A stretch of DNA of 64,000 bases, taken from the NCBI GenBank assembly GCA_030998225.1, contig JAPYXD010000608.1, positions 6,602,501-6,666,500 on the forward strand, in the 5' to 3' direction. The position numbers and the translations under genes were made by a program. This stretch comes from Diplolepis rosae. Its lineage: Eukaryota; Arthropoda; Insecta; Hymenoptera; Diplolepididae. Shown here in pieces: positions 35,160 to 45,267 of the stretch; within the stretch, counting starts at the first letter, position 1; each line of letters begins with the position of its first letter. The notes beneath the pieces are model-generated. The model worked only from the letters and a program-made list of their open reading frames with translations, did not search any database and had not been told where the DNA came from.

Positions 35160-35523
35160 AGGCCTCATGAACAATTAGCGCCTCTAGCGGCCACGGTCAA
35201 TTCTTGTGACATTTTCGTTTCGCGGATTACGTGCATTCTGGCTAAGATGCAGGGGGTCGTTTCGACACATTAGTGAATTTTTTCTGCGTCATATACTTTT
35301 GGTTGTGTGCAAATGTCTGATTTTATGCCAAATAATCGTCATTTTCGGGAAGTGTTGATTTTGTTCTTTCATTCGAAGAAAACGGCGGCTGAAGCGCATC
35401 GAGAGGTTCAAAAAGTTTACGGAGATGCTGCTCTAATTGAAACAACGTGCCGTGATTGGTTCCGTCGCTTCAAAGGTGGTGATTTCGATGTTGACGACCG
35501 TCTCCGTGAAGGAAGACGCTGAT

Positions 35524-36671
35524 TAGAGTTCTAAATTTCTCGGACATTTAAAATCCGGTCACGTTCTCGTGACTGTGACCGTCATTTTAAGATAACTTGA
35601 GAATTTACAGAGAATTTAAGAGAATTTTACCTTCACTAATATTTTCTTTATCATTAAACCTTATAATATTGTAAATTTATTTCCAAACACTATGAATTGC
35701 AATTGAGATAACCAAGTTGACGTCACAGGCCATGTGGTAGGGATAGACTGTAAGTTAGGTTGGTCTTGGACGAAAGAAATATATGGGAATCATTGGGAAA
35801 TTGATGAAACAAAATTTTCTTGCGTAAAAGTAAGTCATAAATTTATTAATAATTATATTTTTCAAGTGCAAAATTCATTTCCTCTTATTTTGAGTACCTA
35901 CTTGTCGCTTGTTATTCTTTTAATTTTTTAATATAAAATAAAATGTCATAAATTTGTAGGTTATGATGACCGTTTGTTTTGAAAGATTTGAAGAATGTAT
36001 CGATAAGCATGTTCTCTTTTTTAACACATTCTTCAAATCCTTCAAAACAAACGGTCATCATAACCTACAAATTTATGACATTTTATTTTATATTAAAAAA
36101 TTAAAAGAATAACAAGCGATAAGTAGATACTCAAAATAGGCGGAAATGAATTTTGCAGTTGAAAAATATAATTATCAATAAATTTATGACTTACTTTTAC
36201 GCTAGAAAATTTTGTTTCATCAATTTCCCAATGATTCCCATATATTTCTTTCGTTCAAGACTAAGCTAACTTACAGTCTATCCCTATCCACATGGCCTGT
36301 GACGTCAACTTGGTTATCTCAATAGTGAAGGTTTCATAAAAATAAACTACGAAAAATGTCAAGTTTTATCGGAATGCTTTCTGTACATCTGATCACAGTA
36401 TTTGCACTTGAAAGAAGCTTTATTTTGTTTATCAATAATTTAAAAAAAAAAATTTCAAACTATATTCTTTCTTTTTCCATTTTTATTGTGCACGTTACAC
36501 GAACTTCCAGAACAAAGCATTTATCAAAAACAATTGAAAGCTTGAACCGTTACGGAAAAATATTTTTAAATTCTCATAAATTCTCGAAGAGCACATTCAT
36601 GAGAGAAATTCTCAGTCATATTCCCGTGCTCCCAGACATATTCTCGGTCACATAAACTCTTTAGAACTCTA
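35524..36671. mobile_element. hAT-type non-autonomous element, copy 1 (1148 bp)
   Basis: TAGAGTTCTAAA on the left and TTTAGAACTCTA on the right, flanked by a perfect 8-bp duplication ACGCTGAT (35516-35523, 36672-36679). Its sister copy is at 51753-52451. Relative to that, this copy carries a 618-bp foldback and lacks about 160 bp. The frame at 36356-36655 is shared with the sister copy but looks non-coding. Confidence 0.92.
35704..36321. mobile_element. 618-bp foldback element nested in the hAT-type copy 1
   Basis: TGAGATAACCAAGTTGACGT faces ACGTCAACTTGGTTATCTCA, and the two arms of about 295 bp pair almost perfectly around a loop of about 25 bp near 36000-36024. AT flanks both ends (35702-35703, 36322-36323). 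The sister copy reads uninterrupted through this site (near 51932), proving insertion. Non-coding; superfamily unknown. Confidence 0.9.
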
Positions 36672-36840
36672 ACGCTGATGTTATTTATTATGAGCTGTTG
36701 AAACCGAACGCAACCATCACTGGGGAACGGTATCGAACGCAATTGATGCGTTTAAGACGAGATCTGCGCGAAAAACGGCCACAATACGAGCAGAGGCACG
36801 AAAAAGTAAGTCTACAGCGTGACAACGCTTGGCCTCATGT

Positions 36841-37114
36841 ATATTTGAAAAATGTATGTGCGTTTCCACGTGTGACAATTATTATAATTAGCACAGTTTA
36901 GAATACCAATCAGTATCAAATGTCAAACTATTAATCTGTCAAAAAGTAAAAAACATGCGAAAGACGAAAATTTAAAGGTCTCATTAGTTTCTATGTGCGG
37001 GAATCTCCGCTGGTAGTCGGGGCATCGTATGGTTGTTTGAGATGGTCAAAAGATCGCGAAACTTTCGCCTCTATAGCGAATGCAACTTACTACGTTTTCA
37101 TTTGGGGCAGCAGA
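36841..37114 (+). repeat. right half of the hairpin element seen at 12382-12955
   Basis: TGTATGTGCGTTTCCACGTG through ATGCGAAAGACG, GTAGTCGGGGCATCGTATGG and TTTGGGGCAGCAGA match the right arm of the first copy. The left arm is absent; the junction is with mariner sequence. Confidence 0.85.
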
Positions 37115-38224
37115 TATCCACTTACAGGATCAAATTAAAATGACTCTATCTTTTAGGTTATCCTACGTAATTAAATTGAATTACTTTCTTTAACATTTTG
37201 ACTCATGAAAATGAATTAAAATGTCTTTAAGGAGCAAAAATAGTTTGACCGCCTGAAAAAAAGGTGATTTTTGTGAATTAAAAAAAAAATTATTGCTTCG
37301 AATGTTTTAAAATTTTGCAGATATATTTGTGCATAAATAATGAATACACAGTAATGTTTTCAAATTAAAATATTCGATTTTCAGCAAGTTATTCACCATT
37401 TCCTGAGTCTTCAAAAAAATAAGTTCTCCCACTGCAGCAGTGATTGTAGCCTTCACAGTGCCTGAAATAAAAAAAACCAAAAATTGTATTGAACTAGAAT
37501 ATATTTGCTATACAATGACCCTCGATTGTAAAAAGAATTAAAATGCAACAAAATGGCGGTTTTTGAAAAAAAAATTAATTTGCTCAAAAATCTGATGGTT
37601 TTTGGCCTGGCAAAATAATATTTTTTATCCAATCATAAAAGTGGAGGGTCATTGTATGGAAAAACAAATACACAATATGCTGAAAAAAGACCCAAGTCGA
37701 TTGGATGATTTCTTATCGAGGTACAGCTGCGGCAAATTTGAAAAATGTAGTTTTGAGAAAAACGCGTTTAAAGATAAAAGAGTACTCATTTCATTGTTAT
37801 AAATTTTTAAATATATGTAGAGCTAATCTGCTATTCCAGGCCCATACAATTCACCTTCCTCTTCTTCGAAAAGCGCCTGCTGGGCTGTTGAAAAATGCAG
37901 GAAAAAAAATCGAAATTTTAAAAATTTCAAACTAATTGTGCCCCTTAATATTATAAGATTCTTTACAAGATTAAACAGAATCAACTTGACTCAAAAGTGC
38001 TCATTCTTCGTCGCAGGATTCAACGGCATTGAAACGAGCACAAACGTAGAACGCTAAGATGAATTGAAGTGTTTACGTTCAAAAACGGTATTGCTTTGGA
38101 TTAAAAGAGTTGAAAAATCGCCCATATTCAAACTACTTTTAATTCAATTTAATCCATACCTTCTTACCGGGAGAGGAGTCTCCGTCAAGGCTACGACTCA
38201 CCACGTTCGAATTTTAGCGCGTAT
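37115..38224. other. no gene recognised
   Basis: AT-rich. A loose inverted pair around 37515-37660 (ACAATGACCCTC against GAGGGTCATTGT) may be another small MITE. The frames at 37602-37802 and 37705-37935 have no known motif. Confidence 0.3.
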
Positions 38225-38345
38225 TCTGTTGGTAATGTTGAATCCCTTTAGTTCCCTGTGAGCTATCGATTGATTGTGTCGCTTCCTTCCTTACCTACAA
38301 AACGTGTATGTAAGTAAAAAGGATTCTAGAGCCCCTTTAAATTCA
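38225..38345. repeat. repeat arm, inverted copy at 46845-46970
   Basis: GTGAGCTATCGATTGATTGT, GTCGCTTCCTTCCTTACCTA and TCTAGAGCCCC recur in reverse orientation at 46845-46970. These could be the two ends of one large element (about 8.7 kb) or independent copies. No target duplication was established. Confidence 0.65.
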
Positions 38346-38370
38346 GTACCTAGAACGGTCACACCGTAGT

Positions 38371-38516
38371 GCATTTATACCTCTGTCTGTCCAACTTACA
38401 AGCCGGGCACTTACCGTGCCGTTGCTCCTGCCAGATTCGGAAAAGTTTCCCATGGCAGTTTGGTCTCCTTATCATTCCTTCGTGGTTGCCACCGAGGAAA
38501 AATAACTATCGGGATA
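38371..38516. repeat. fused fragments of the 164-bp MITE and the ACGAAGG element
   Basis: GTGCATTTATACCTCTGTCT (MITE left end) runs directly into CTTACAAGCCGGGCACTTAC and on to CTCCTTATCATTCCTTCGT, a terminal arm of the family at 42071-42798. Confidence 0.75.
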
Positions 38517-38628
38517 TAGAGTTTCAAAATTCTCGGTGTGTCTTTTTCTATCCTATAGCACCATGTTTTTCTAGTAAAAGACGCCGCTATAGGTTAAAGA
38601 AGGACACACCGGGAATTTTCGAACTCTA
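38517..38628. mobile_element. 112-bp hAT micro-element, copy 1
   Basis: TAGAGTTTCAAAATTC on the left and GAATTTTCGAACTCTA on the right, with nearly the whole length forming one hairpin. It is flanked by TCGGGATA / TCGGGGTA (8 bp, one mismatch). Same length as copies 2 and 3. Confidence 0.9.
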
Positions 38629-38636
38629 TCGGGGTA

Positions 38637-39490
38637 TTTCATCGGGAGATTTATAAACTTTTCGGGAGATTAATTAAAATCCGGGAAATTTGATAATATT
38701 TTCTCTTTTTTGACAACAAAATCACTGGTATTGTTTACTTTTTATCACCGTAGTATAAAATGACTTTAAGAAAAGGTTTTTTCATTTTCTAGACAATATA
38801 TGTGTAATTTACTAGATATTACTACAGCCTTCAACCAATCATGTCACGGAACTGTTTCTTGTTTTTGGCGGGCAACTCAAATTTTTGTATGAAAGTCCTG
38901 AATTAACTACTACTTTTAGAGCCATTATTGTGAAATAGAAATTTCACATTTTTAATAATATATATATGAATTTTTTTTGTTGCTCAAATTAATATTTACG
39001 TTATTAATAACATAAATCTAGATTTCTGATATTTTCCATCCTCTGGAAGTATTTTTATTTGTCGATTGAAAGTACATATATTTCAAAGCTAGTGACGTCA
39101 TCTCAAAACGTGCTCTCCTTGGTGTGACGTCATTCCGTGAGTAGATTCAAAATCTAACACAGCTGTTACATGCATTTCGTGTCATTGCTCTTTGTTCATT
39201 AAACTATTGGCGATGTTTAACGGATCATAGGTGATCGTGGATTTGAAAAGGCGGATTCACGTAATTTGCCGCACGTTAATTGTGAAATGGTGCGTGAATT
39301 CGTTCGCAATGATAGCCATTTGGATGCAGAAAATGTACATGCTGTCAAAACTCACAAGTGGATATATTTCAACTTATAATACTTTTGGAATTAAACATTT
39401 GTTAACCCTTTGAGCGCTATGGACGCATATATGTGTCTGGCGAAAGCTATCAGTGTGGACTAAAGACGCACATATGTGTTTCGTCTTACC
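38637..39490. other. no gene recognised; possible piggyBac-like end
   Basis: TGACGTCA-type motifs occur near 39092 and 39124. TTAACCCTTTGAGCGCTATG at about 39399 resembles a piggyBac left end (TTAA then CCC), followed by an inverted pair ACGCATATATGTG / CGCACATATGTG; no matching right end was found. A similar TTAACCCTTTAAG start is at about 44074. Confidence 0.35.
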
Positions 39491-39494
39491 TTAA

Positions 39495-39972
39495 GGCCAT
39501 GGATCAATCGGACCACGTGACTAAATTATACATTTATTCGTTCATGTAAGATAACTTTTTTAATTTACAATGTATCTTTCTGATAATTTGGGAAACGTAA
39601 CAAAAGATAATAAAGCACGTCTGTTAACTTCTTTTTAGTAAAAATTTTGAATAAAATTCGAAAACTTATCGACAATTACAGTTAATTGTAAAATGTTTTC
39701 CAAATTTTTCACTCATACAAAGTTGACAGACGTTCTCTATCGTGTTCTGTAGTATTTTCTAAATTTTCAGGAAGATATTTTGCAAAAGAAAAAAGTTATC
39801 TTACACGAACTTTTACAGGAATTTGGTAGAGTTCGAAAATTCCCGGTGTATCCTTCTTTAACCTATAGCGGCGTCTTTTACTAGAAAAACATGGTGCTAT
39901 AGGATAGAAAAAGACACACCGGGAATTTTGAAACTCTAGAATTTGGTCACGTGATCTGGTTGATCCATGGCC
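39495..39972. mobile_element. TTAA-flanked TIR element containing a hAT micro-element
   Basis: GGCCATGGATCAATCGGACC is mirrored by GATCTGGTTGATCCATGGCC. TTAA stands at both outer edges (39491-39494, 39973-39976). The inverted arms include CACGTGAC and TAAGATAACTTTTT-type blocks. TTAA duplication is typical of piggyBac, but the ends do not start with CCC, so the assignment is uncertain. The right arm is split by the micro-element at 39827. Confidence 0.72.
39827..39938. mobile_element. 112-bp hAT micro-element, copy 2 (opposite orientation)
   Basis: The same hairpin as copies 1 and 3 but inverted. Perfect 8-bp duplication GAATTTGG (39819-39826, 39939-39946). It sits inside the right arm of the TTAA element. 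Confidence 0.93.
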
Positions 39973-40094
39973 TTAATACTAAAAAACAAAGCTCTTTATA
40001 ATCATTTAATCCCGTACAAAAGGATTACTATAACTTATTACTATTTGCGTCTTGAATACCTAATCAACAGAGTTCAGTCTAGCGAAAAAGTATT

Positions 40095-41110
40095 CCGTCC
40101 ACAGCGATCATCAGCGCTGGCCGCTCTTCGTCAATACGGATCGCATAGGCTCAGCCCTGTCCGACGAAGGCCATTTTCAATGTCAAAAATGTCGTCTCTT
40201 AGTAATCAAAGGTGGAAACTAATCCGTAAGGCGGCGCCACGTCCGTCCTCTCATATGAAAGTATTGTTTTATATGGATAAAATTGATAAACAATTAAAGT
40301 TTTATCATTTTTGAAGAACTAAGATTATCAATTTTATTGAAATAACATTTTTAAATACTAATCAGAACTTGAAACATAAAATAGTTATAACACTCTAGAA
40401 AATTAATCGCAAAAATACAAGAAATAAATTGTCTTGCATATAGGATCCCTATATCACGTATAATTAGAGTAAAATTATTTCTTTATTAATATTTCTTTAC
40501 CAATATCGATAATAATGGAAATATTAGCAATATATTTATTTATTGCTTTTCTTCATTAATTGCCTTATTTTATGTGGACAATATTTAGTCAGTTGAAATC
40601 CATAAGAAATCTTGCACTGAAATAATTGCGCCATGGAGAGAAAAAGTCGACCAATAAATTTTTGCAAAAATTGTTACAGCACCTATTAAAAGGGTCTTCC
40701 ATTAAATCAAAAAAACTTAAATATTTCATGCGAAAATTGTCAATATTCTGATCCATTTTTTAAATTACAGTATGCATCAAAAATATACAATCAAACTAAT
40801 AAATAAATCACTGAATAGCATTTTTCAAAAACTTTAAATGTATTTATTACTTTTCTCTTGGTGCTTATTTCGCATACTTATCAACAATTTTCTATGACAT
40901 GTGTATTAGCTTTTTAATCACAGACAAATATATCAATACGTGATAAGTATAAATCATTATTTAAATAAAAAAGCTTCATAAACTCGTTAAAAAGAAATTA
41001 AACATTTTCTTTTAAATATTTAATATCATTAATTCTATAAATTAATTTTGTTAATGAGATATAAGTACACTTACTCAGTTCATGTTTATGACTAAATAAA
41101 TTTGCACTAC
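40095..41110 (+). repeat. long repeat arm, inverted copy at 50345-51585
   Basis: From the GGCCATTTTCAATG / CTAATCCGTAAGGCGGC region through CTCATATGAAAGTATTG, CAAGAAATAAATTGTCTTGC, GCGCCATGGAGAGAAAAAGT and on to CATGTTTATGACTAAATAAA, the sequence recurs in reverse order and orientation at 50345-51585. Mostly non-coding; the frame at 39967-40314 is not a recognised protein. Confidence 0.85.
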
Positions 41111-41216
41111 AAACACTAAACTTCATTAATAATGAAATAATTATTAAAATTTAGGAAATGTTTCCAATTTTCTAATAATTGTTTAAATTTGTTCATAAAC
41201 ACCATGCAAAACAATA

Positions 41217-41975
41217 CAGTAAAACCTATGGTAGCCGACACTCTCCTAACGAACATTCCACTCTGACGCTTCACATTATTGGTCGAGAAATGTGCATGGT
41301 CAGGGCCGTCTTAAGCACCGTCTTTGGAGGTCCTCATATTTTTGTAAAACGTCTTAGTAATTTTATTTTTTCAATGAATATTTTAAATGAAATATTAATT
41401 TAATTACTGATTATATTTGAATTATAAATTTAAATTACAATTTAACTTCGAAAAATTGGAGAATTTTCATAACCGATTATATTTCAACTTATTAAGATCA
41501 TAAATATGTATGCACAGTCGTGCAACATAACCTCAACTGTCATCTATACATTTTCCACTAAAAGCACTAAGTATTCCTTATACTTTTTATCGACCGAATT
41601 TATCCATGAAATTTTTAAATTATCAACAAAAATAACTGATTATTTTTCAAACTAACTTTTACTCACCTTTTTGCACAAAAGTAAACACAAAAAATATGTA
41701 CAAGCCGGAACACGTGTGTTACTAAATACAGGGGCACCTGTTGCCACAGCACTGAACCAAACTAGTAAAAAGTCCCTAGCAATGATCGCATGTCATTGGT
41801 ACCCATCGTAGCCGAACTTGTCTCCCATATGTGTCGGCTACGATAGGTTTTACTAGAGTTTCAAAATTCCCGGTGTGTCTTTTTCTATCCTATAGCACCA
41901 TGTTTTTCTAGTAAAAGACGCCGCTATAGGTTAAAGAAGGACACACCGGGAATTTTCGAACTCTAGGTTTTATTG
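41217..41975. mobile_element. pogo/Tc1-like TIR element with TA flanks
   Basis: CAGTAAAACCTATGGTAGCC faces GGCTACGATAGGTTTTA...TTG, with TA outside each end (41215-41216, 41976-41977). The right arm is interrupted by the 112-bp hAT micro-element. No transposase. Confidence 0.8.
41854..41965. mobile_element. 112-bp hAT micro-element, copy 3
   Basis: TAGAGTTTCAAAATTC to GAATTTTCGAACTCTA, with the 8-bp duplication GGTTTTAC / GGTTTTAT (one mismatch) at 41846-41853 and 41966-41973. Almost identical to copy 1. A much older relative seems present near 50086-50160. Confidence 0.92.
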
Positions 41976-42070
41976 TACTTTCATATGAGAGGGTGGAGGT
42001 GGTGCCGCCTTACGGATTAGTTTCTACCTGTCATCACTAAGAAAAAATGCGCGCAATGTTTGTCCTGAGC

Positions 42071-42798
42071 ACGAAGGAATAATAAGGAGACCAAACTGCC
42101 ATGGGAAACTTTTCCAAATCTGGCAGGAGTAACGGCACGGTAAGTGCCCGGCTTGTAAGTTGGAAGTAGTGGAAAGGAGTGCGCAAGTGCGCAGTTGTCC
42201 TCTTCTTACTCACGAGAAAATGTGCGAGTGAGACGACTTGTTAAATTGATCTAAGCCAGAGAGGTTATGCAACCCGGTACGCGACACGACATTGCTAAGA
42301 AAAAAATTTATTATATTACATGTGATCTTCAAAATCCTGAAAATTTCTTGGATTAAATTCCCTCACCTTTAAAGGAAAAAACTATTCTACATTATTTAAC
42401 ACACGATTTACGAAGTACCATCAAATACCATAATTTCAATTTCAAAATTTACAATCTTATATTCGATATATTCTTACCACTTTTATAATGCACTCCTTTA
42501 GCTTTTTTAGGAATCCTGAGATAATATATATATTTTTTTTAAACTAAATTGAAATTGAACAAATATCTGCCTCTTGCAAATGATCAAAAAATCGATCAAC
42601 ATAACCACTCTGGCTTAGATCAATTTGACAATTTGACAAATTCATCTCACTCGCACATTTTTTCGTGATTAAGAAGAGGACAACTGCGCACTTGCGCACT
42701 CCTTTCCACTACTTCCAACTTACAAATCGGGCACTTACCGCGCCGTTCCTCCTGCCAAGTCGCTTACATGGAGATAGGTCTCCTTATTATTCCTTCGT
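42071..42798. mobile_element. Mutator-like non-autonomous element with 10-bp target duplication
   Basis: ACGAAGGAATAATAAGGAGA on the left and TCTCCTTATTATTCCTTCGT on the right. The arms continue inward through CGGCACGGTAAGTGCCCGGC-type, GTAGTGGAAAGGAGTGCGCA and TTCTTACTCACGAGAAAA-type blocks. The flanks carry a perfect 10-bp direct repeat TGTCCTGAGC (42061-42070, 42799-42808). Long arms with a 9-11 bp duplication suit Mutator-like elements. A related copy is at 54056-54763. Confidence 0.85.
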
Positions 42799-42849
42799 TG
42801 TCCTGAGCATAAAATTTTCGATGCCAATTAAAGGTCCCAATAATTATAA

Positions 42850-43440
42850 ATGAAGACGCCCTGGCGAAATGCGGATGCGAATCATTCTGAACCAATCCGA
42901 AAAACATTTTGTACCTTGTTTGATGAAAAAATTAAAAAATCGATCCGATCTAATTCGATTTAATCCAAGGCAACTATCCCGAATGATTCTGAACCAATCC
43001 CAAAATGAGTTTTCAATCCGATACGTTGTATCTCGTTTAATGAAAAACGTTTAAAAAACCGATCCTACTTAATCCGAGGCAACTATCCGAATGAATCCGA
43101 ACCAATCCGAAAACAAGTTTTCAATTCGAATTAATCTGAGCTCGGATTGATCCTAACCGAATTTTTAATTAGAATTAATCCGAATTATTTCTACGTCGGA
43201 TTCATACGGATTGATTCTGATTGATAATTCGGTTTGGATCAATTCGAGCTCGGATTAATTCGAAATGAAAACTTATTTTCGGATTGGTTCAGATTCATTC
43301 CGACAGTTGCCTCGGATTAGGTCGGATCGATTTTTTAACGTTTTACATCAAACGAGATACAACATTTTTTTCGGATTGGTTCGGAATTATTCGCATTGGC
43401 TCGGATACAGATATCGGAATAGTTCTGATTAGCATGGGAT
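42850..43440. repeat. palindrome packed with AATCCGA motifs
   Basis: The left half (42857-43180) carries AATCCGA and close variants many times and the right half carries the inverse TCGGATT, so the region folds on itself: ACCAATCCGAAAA against TTTTCGGATTGGTTC, GATCCGACCTAATCC-type blocks against GGATTAGGTCGGATCG. Non-coding; it looks like a satellite or foldback element. Confidence 0.7.
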
Positions 43441-44395
43441 GAATTCCTATCCGATACTTCCACCAGGGTGGAGATGTAGTTGTGGACATACGTTGCAAAG
43501 CCGGAAAAGGTTTTTAAATACTTTGGAATTGTTGATAATGTCAAAGTACGCAACATGTAAATTAGGTTATGGATTTTTTTCACAATTTTCTCGCTCTCAT
43601 ATTTACAATTATTATGCATAAGCTCACATTTAAATTATTTTGACAGCTGTAAAAATTGGATTTTGTTAGGGTGTCTCTACGTCGAGCTAGACTGAACCAT
43701 AATTTTCGACGTTTAGGATTTTCCGGAACATTCACAAACATTTTCGTTGGAGCATTTTCGGAATTGTTTTCACATTTCAGTACAAAGCACCGACAAATAT
43801 ATTTCTTTTCCGCACGCATTATTTATTTTGTAATACAATTTATCTTCAATCTTTATTTTTAGTGACATTGTCATATATTAATATTACTGAATTAAAAGAA
43901 AAAAGGCTAAATATCTATTCAAAGTTCTGTTTCTAATTTTTTTTCATTTTGATTGGAGAATGTTTATATATATATTGCTGATATAAAAAAATATAAATAT
44001 CTAAATTATAAATTTCAGAATAATTATTTATTATTAATTATTGAATATCAGAACGCGATATTTATCACATCTTTTAACCCTTTAAGACCTCGCATCTATA
44101 GGGACCGAGAAAAGCATGTCGCGCTATCTGGTGACTGAAACAAACGAACTAATGGAGTAAAGTTTTTGCAGCAATGCTAGGTAAATAGCATGAAAATAAT
44201 TTGTATATCAAAATAGAACAGTTACAGAGCATCGATTGGAGTTCAATCGTATTAACAATATCGAGTGTCAATATATAAAAATTATAAACAGTAAGTATAA
44301 CAGTGGAAAATTGTGATTTTACTAAGATAGACTCGATCATGTAAGGTTATGTTCGTGATATGTTTACACGACGATTGCAAGGTCGTTAGCTCGTA
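43441..44395. other. no gene recognised
   Basis: Short frames on both strands (43439-43862, 43335-43819) overlap each other and have no recognised motif. Otherwise AT-rich. Confidence 0.3.
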
Positions 44396-45265
44396 CAGTA
44401 CCGGTCAGAATTGTCCGGCCACCTGTTTTTCGATAATTGCTTAAATTATCCTAATTTGAATTATATAAGTGAAAAAATTTGTTCTCTTAATTAAATTTAA
44501 GGCTATCAAAATTTGTTATAAAATGAGCCCAGCATGAATTCGTTTTGTTAAATTTTGAAGAAGTTATTGCAGAAATAGTCAAGATTTCAATGCTTTTTTA
44601 AATTTTAAATAACTTTCGAAGTAATTAACATTTTTTAATGTTCTTGGGCTCATTTTAGAGTTAAGATTCTACAGAATTGCATAAAATTATCATTATAAAT
44701 CCATAAATTTTTTCTTTCATAATGCAAGGAGTTAAAATTGTAACAAAAAAGTAGGGAAATTTCGAAAACATTTCATCTGTAGGTAAATCATAATAAAGAT
44801 CATATGAATATATATTTTAAGGGGATTCGATACAAAATTCATGATTATATGTTTTATATATCTTATAAAAATGTTTTTCTAAGCCAAAGCAATATTGGGA
44901 TTTTTCCAACTTTTTAAATTGAACTATAACCTCGTGCAGTATGTAAGAAAAAAATTATACATCAATTCCAACAATTTTGATCGATTTTGTAGAAATTTAG
45001 CTTTAAAATTAGTCCAAGAACATTAAAAAATTTTGATTAATTTGAAAGTTATTTAAAATTTAAGAAAGCATTGAAATCTTGACTATTTCTGCAATAACTT
45101 CTTCAAAATTTAATAAAACGAATTCATGCTGGGCTCATTTTATAAAGAATTATGATAGCTTTAATTTTAATTAAGAGAAAAAATTTTTTCACTTACATAA
45201 TTCAAATTAGGATAATTTAAGCAATTATCGAAAAACAGGTGGCCGGACAATTCTGACCGGTACTG
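44396..45265. mobile_element. 870-bp Tc1/mariner-type MITE
   Basis: CAGTACCGGTCAGAATTGTC is mirrored by GACAATTCTGACCGGTACTG, with TA outside both ends (44394-44395, 45266-45267). The arms pair for about 250 bp or more (CCACCTGTTTTTCGATAATT, TTCTTGGGCTCATTTT blocks). Non-coding. TA target and CAGTACCGG ends are typical of Tc1/mariner MITEs. Confidence 0.88.
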
Positions 45266-45267
45266 TA

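Larger units (their letters stand above)
33385..35215. mobile_element. second THAP-bearing (P-like) element, about 1.8 kb or longer
   Basis: AAAATGTCACA...GACCGT...GTTCATGAGGCC at 33385-33440 is mirrored by GGCCTCATGAAC...ACGGTCAA...TGTGACATTTT at 35160-35215. A looser match continues outward (TTTCGACCAGCCCCC against GGGGGTCGTTTCGAC), so the true ends may lie near 33340 and 35262. Inside are a THAP fragment and a hAT MITE. No target duplication was found. Confidence 0.5.
35307..36838 (+). pseudogene. mariner transposase remnant split by a hAT-type insertion
   Basis: The N-terminal part (35313-35522) reads FREVLILFFHSKKTAAEAHR and WFRRFKGGDFDVDD, the mariner helix-turn-helix. After the insertion (35524-36671), the frame picks up at about 36681 with VIYYELLKPNATITGERYRT and LQRDNAWPHV, the region around the second catalytic Asp. 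About 110 codons between the two parts are missing even without the insertion. The C-terminus is lost where the hairpin element half at 36841 begins. Inactive. Confidence 0.9.

Noticed and set aside
36356..36655. A 99-codon frame also present at 52181-52435
   Set aside because: Shared only because both belong to sister copies of the hAT-type element. The upstream part is not conserved in frame and there is no known domain.
39399..39420. piggyBac end (TTAA then CCCTTTGAG)
   Set aside because: No right-hand partner or transposase found; kept only as a note.
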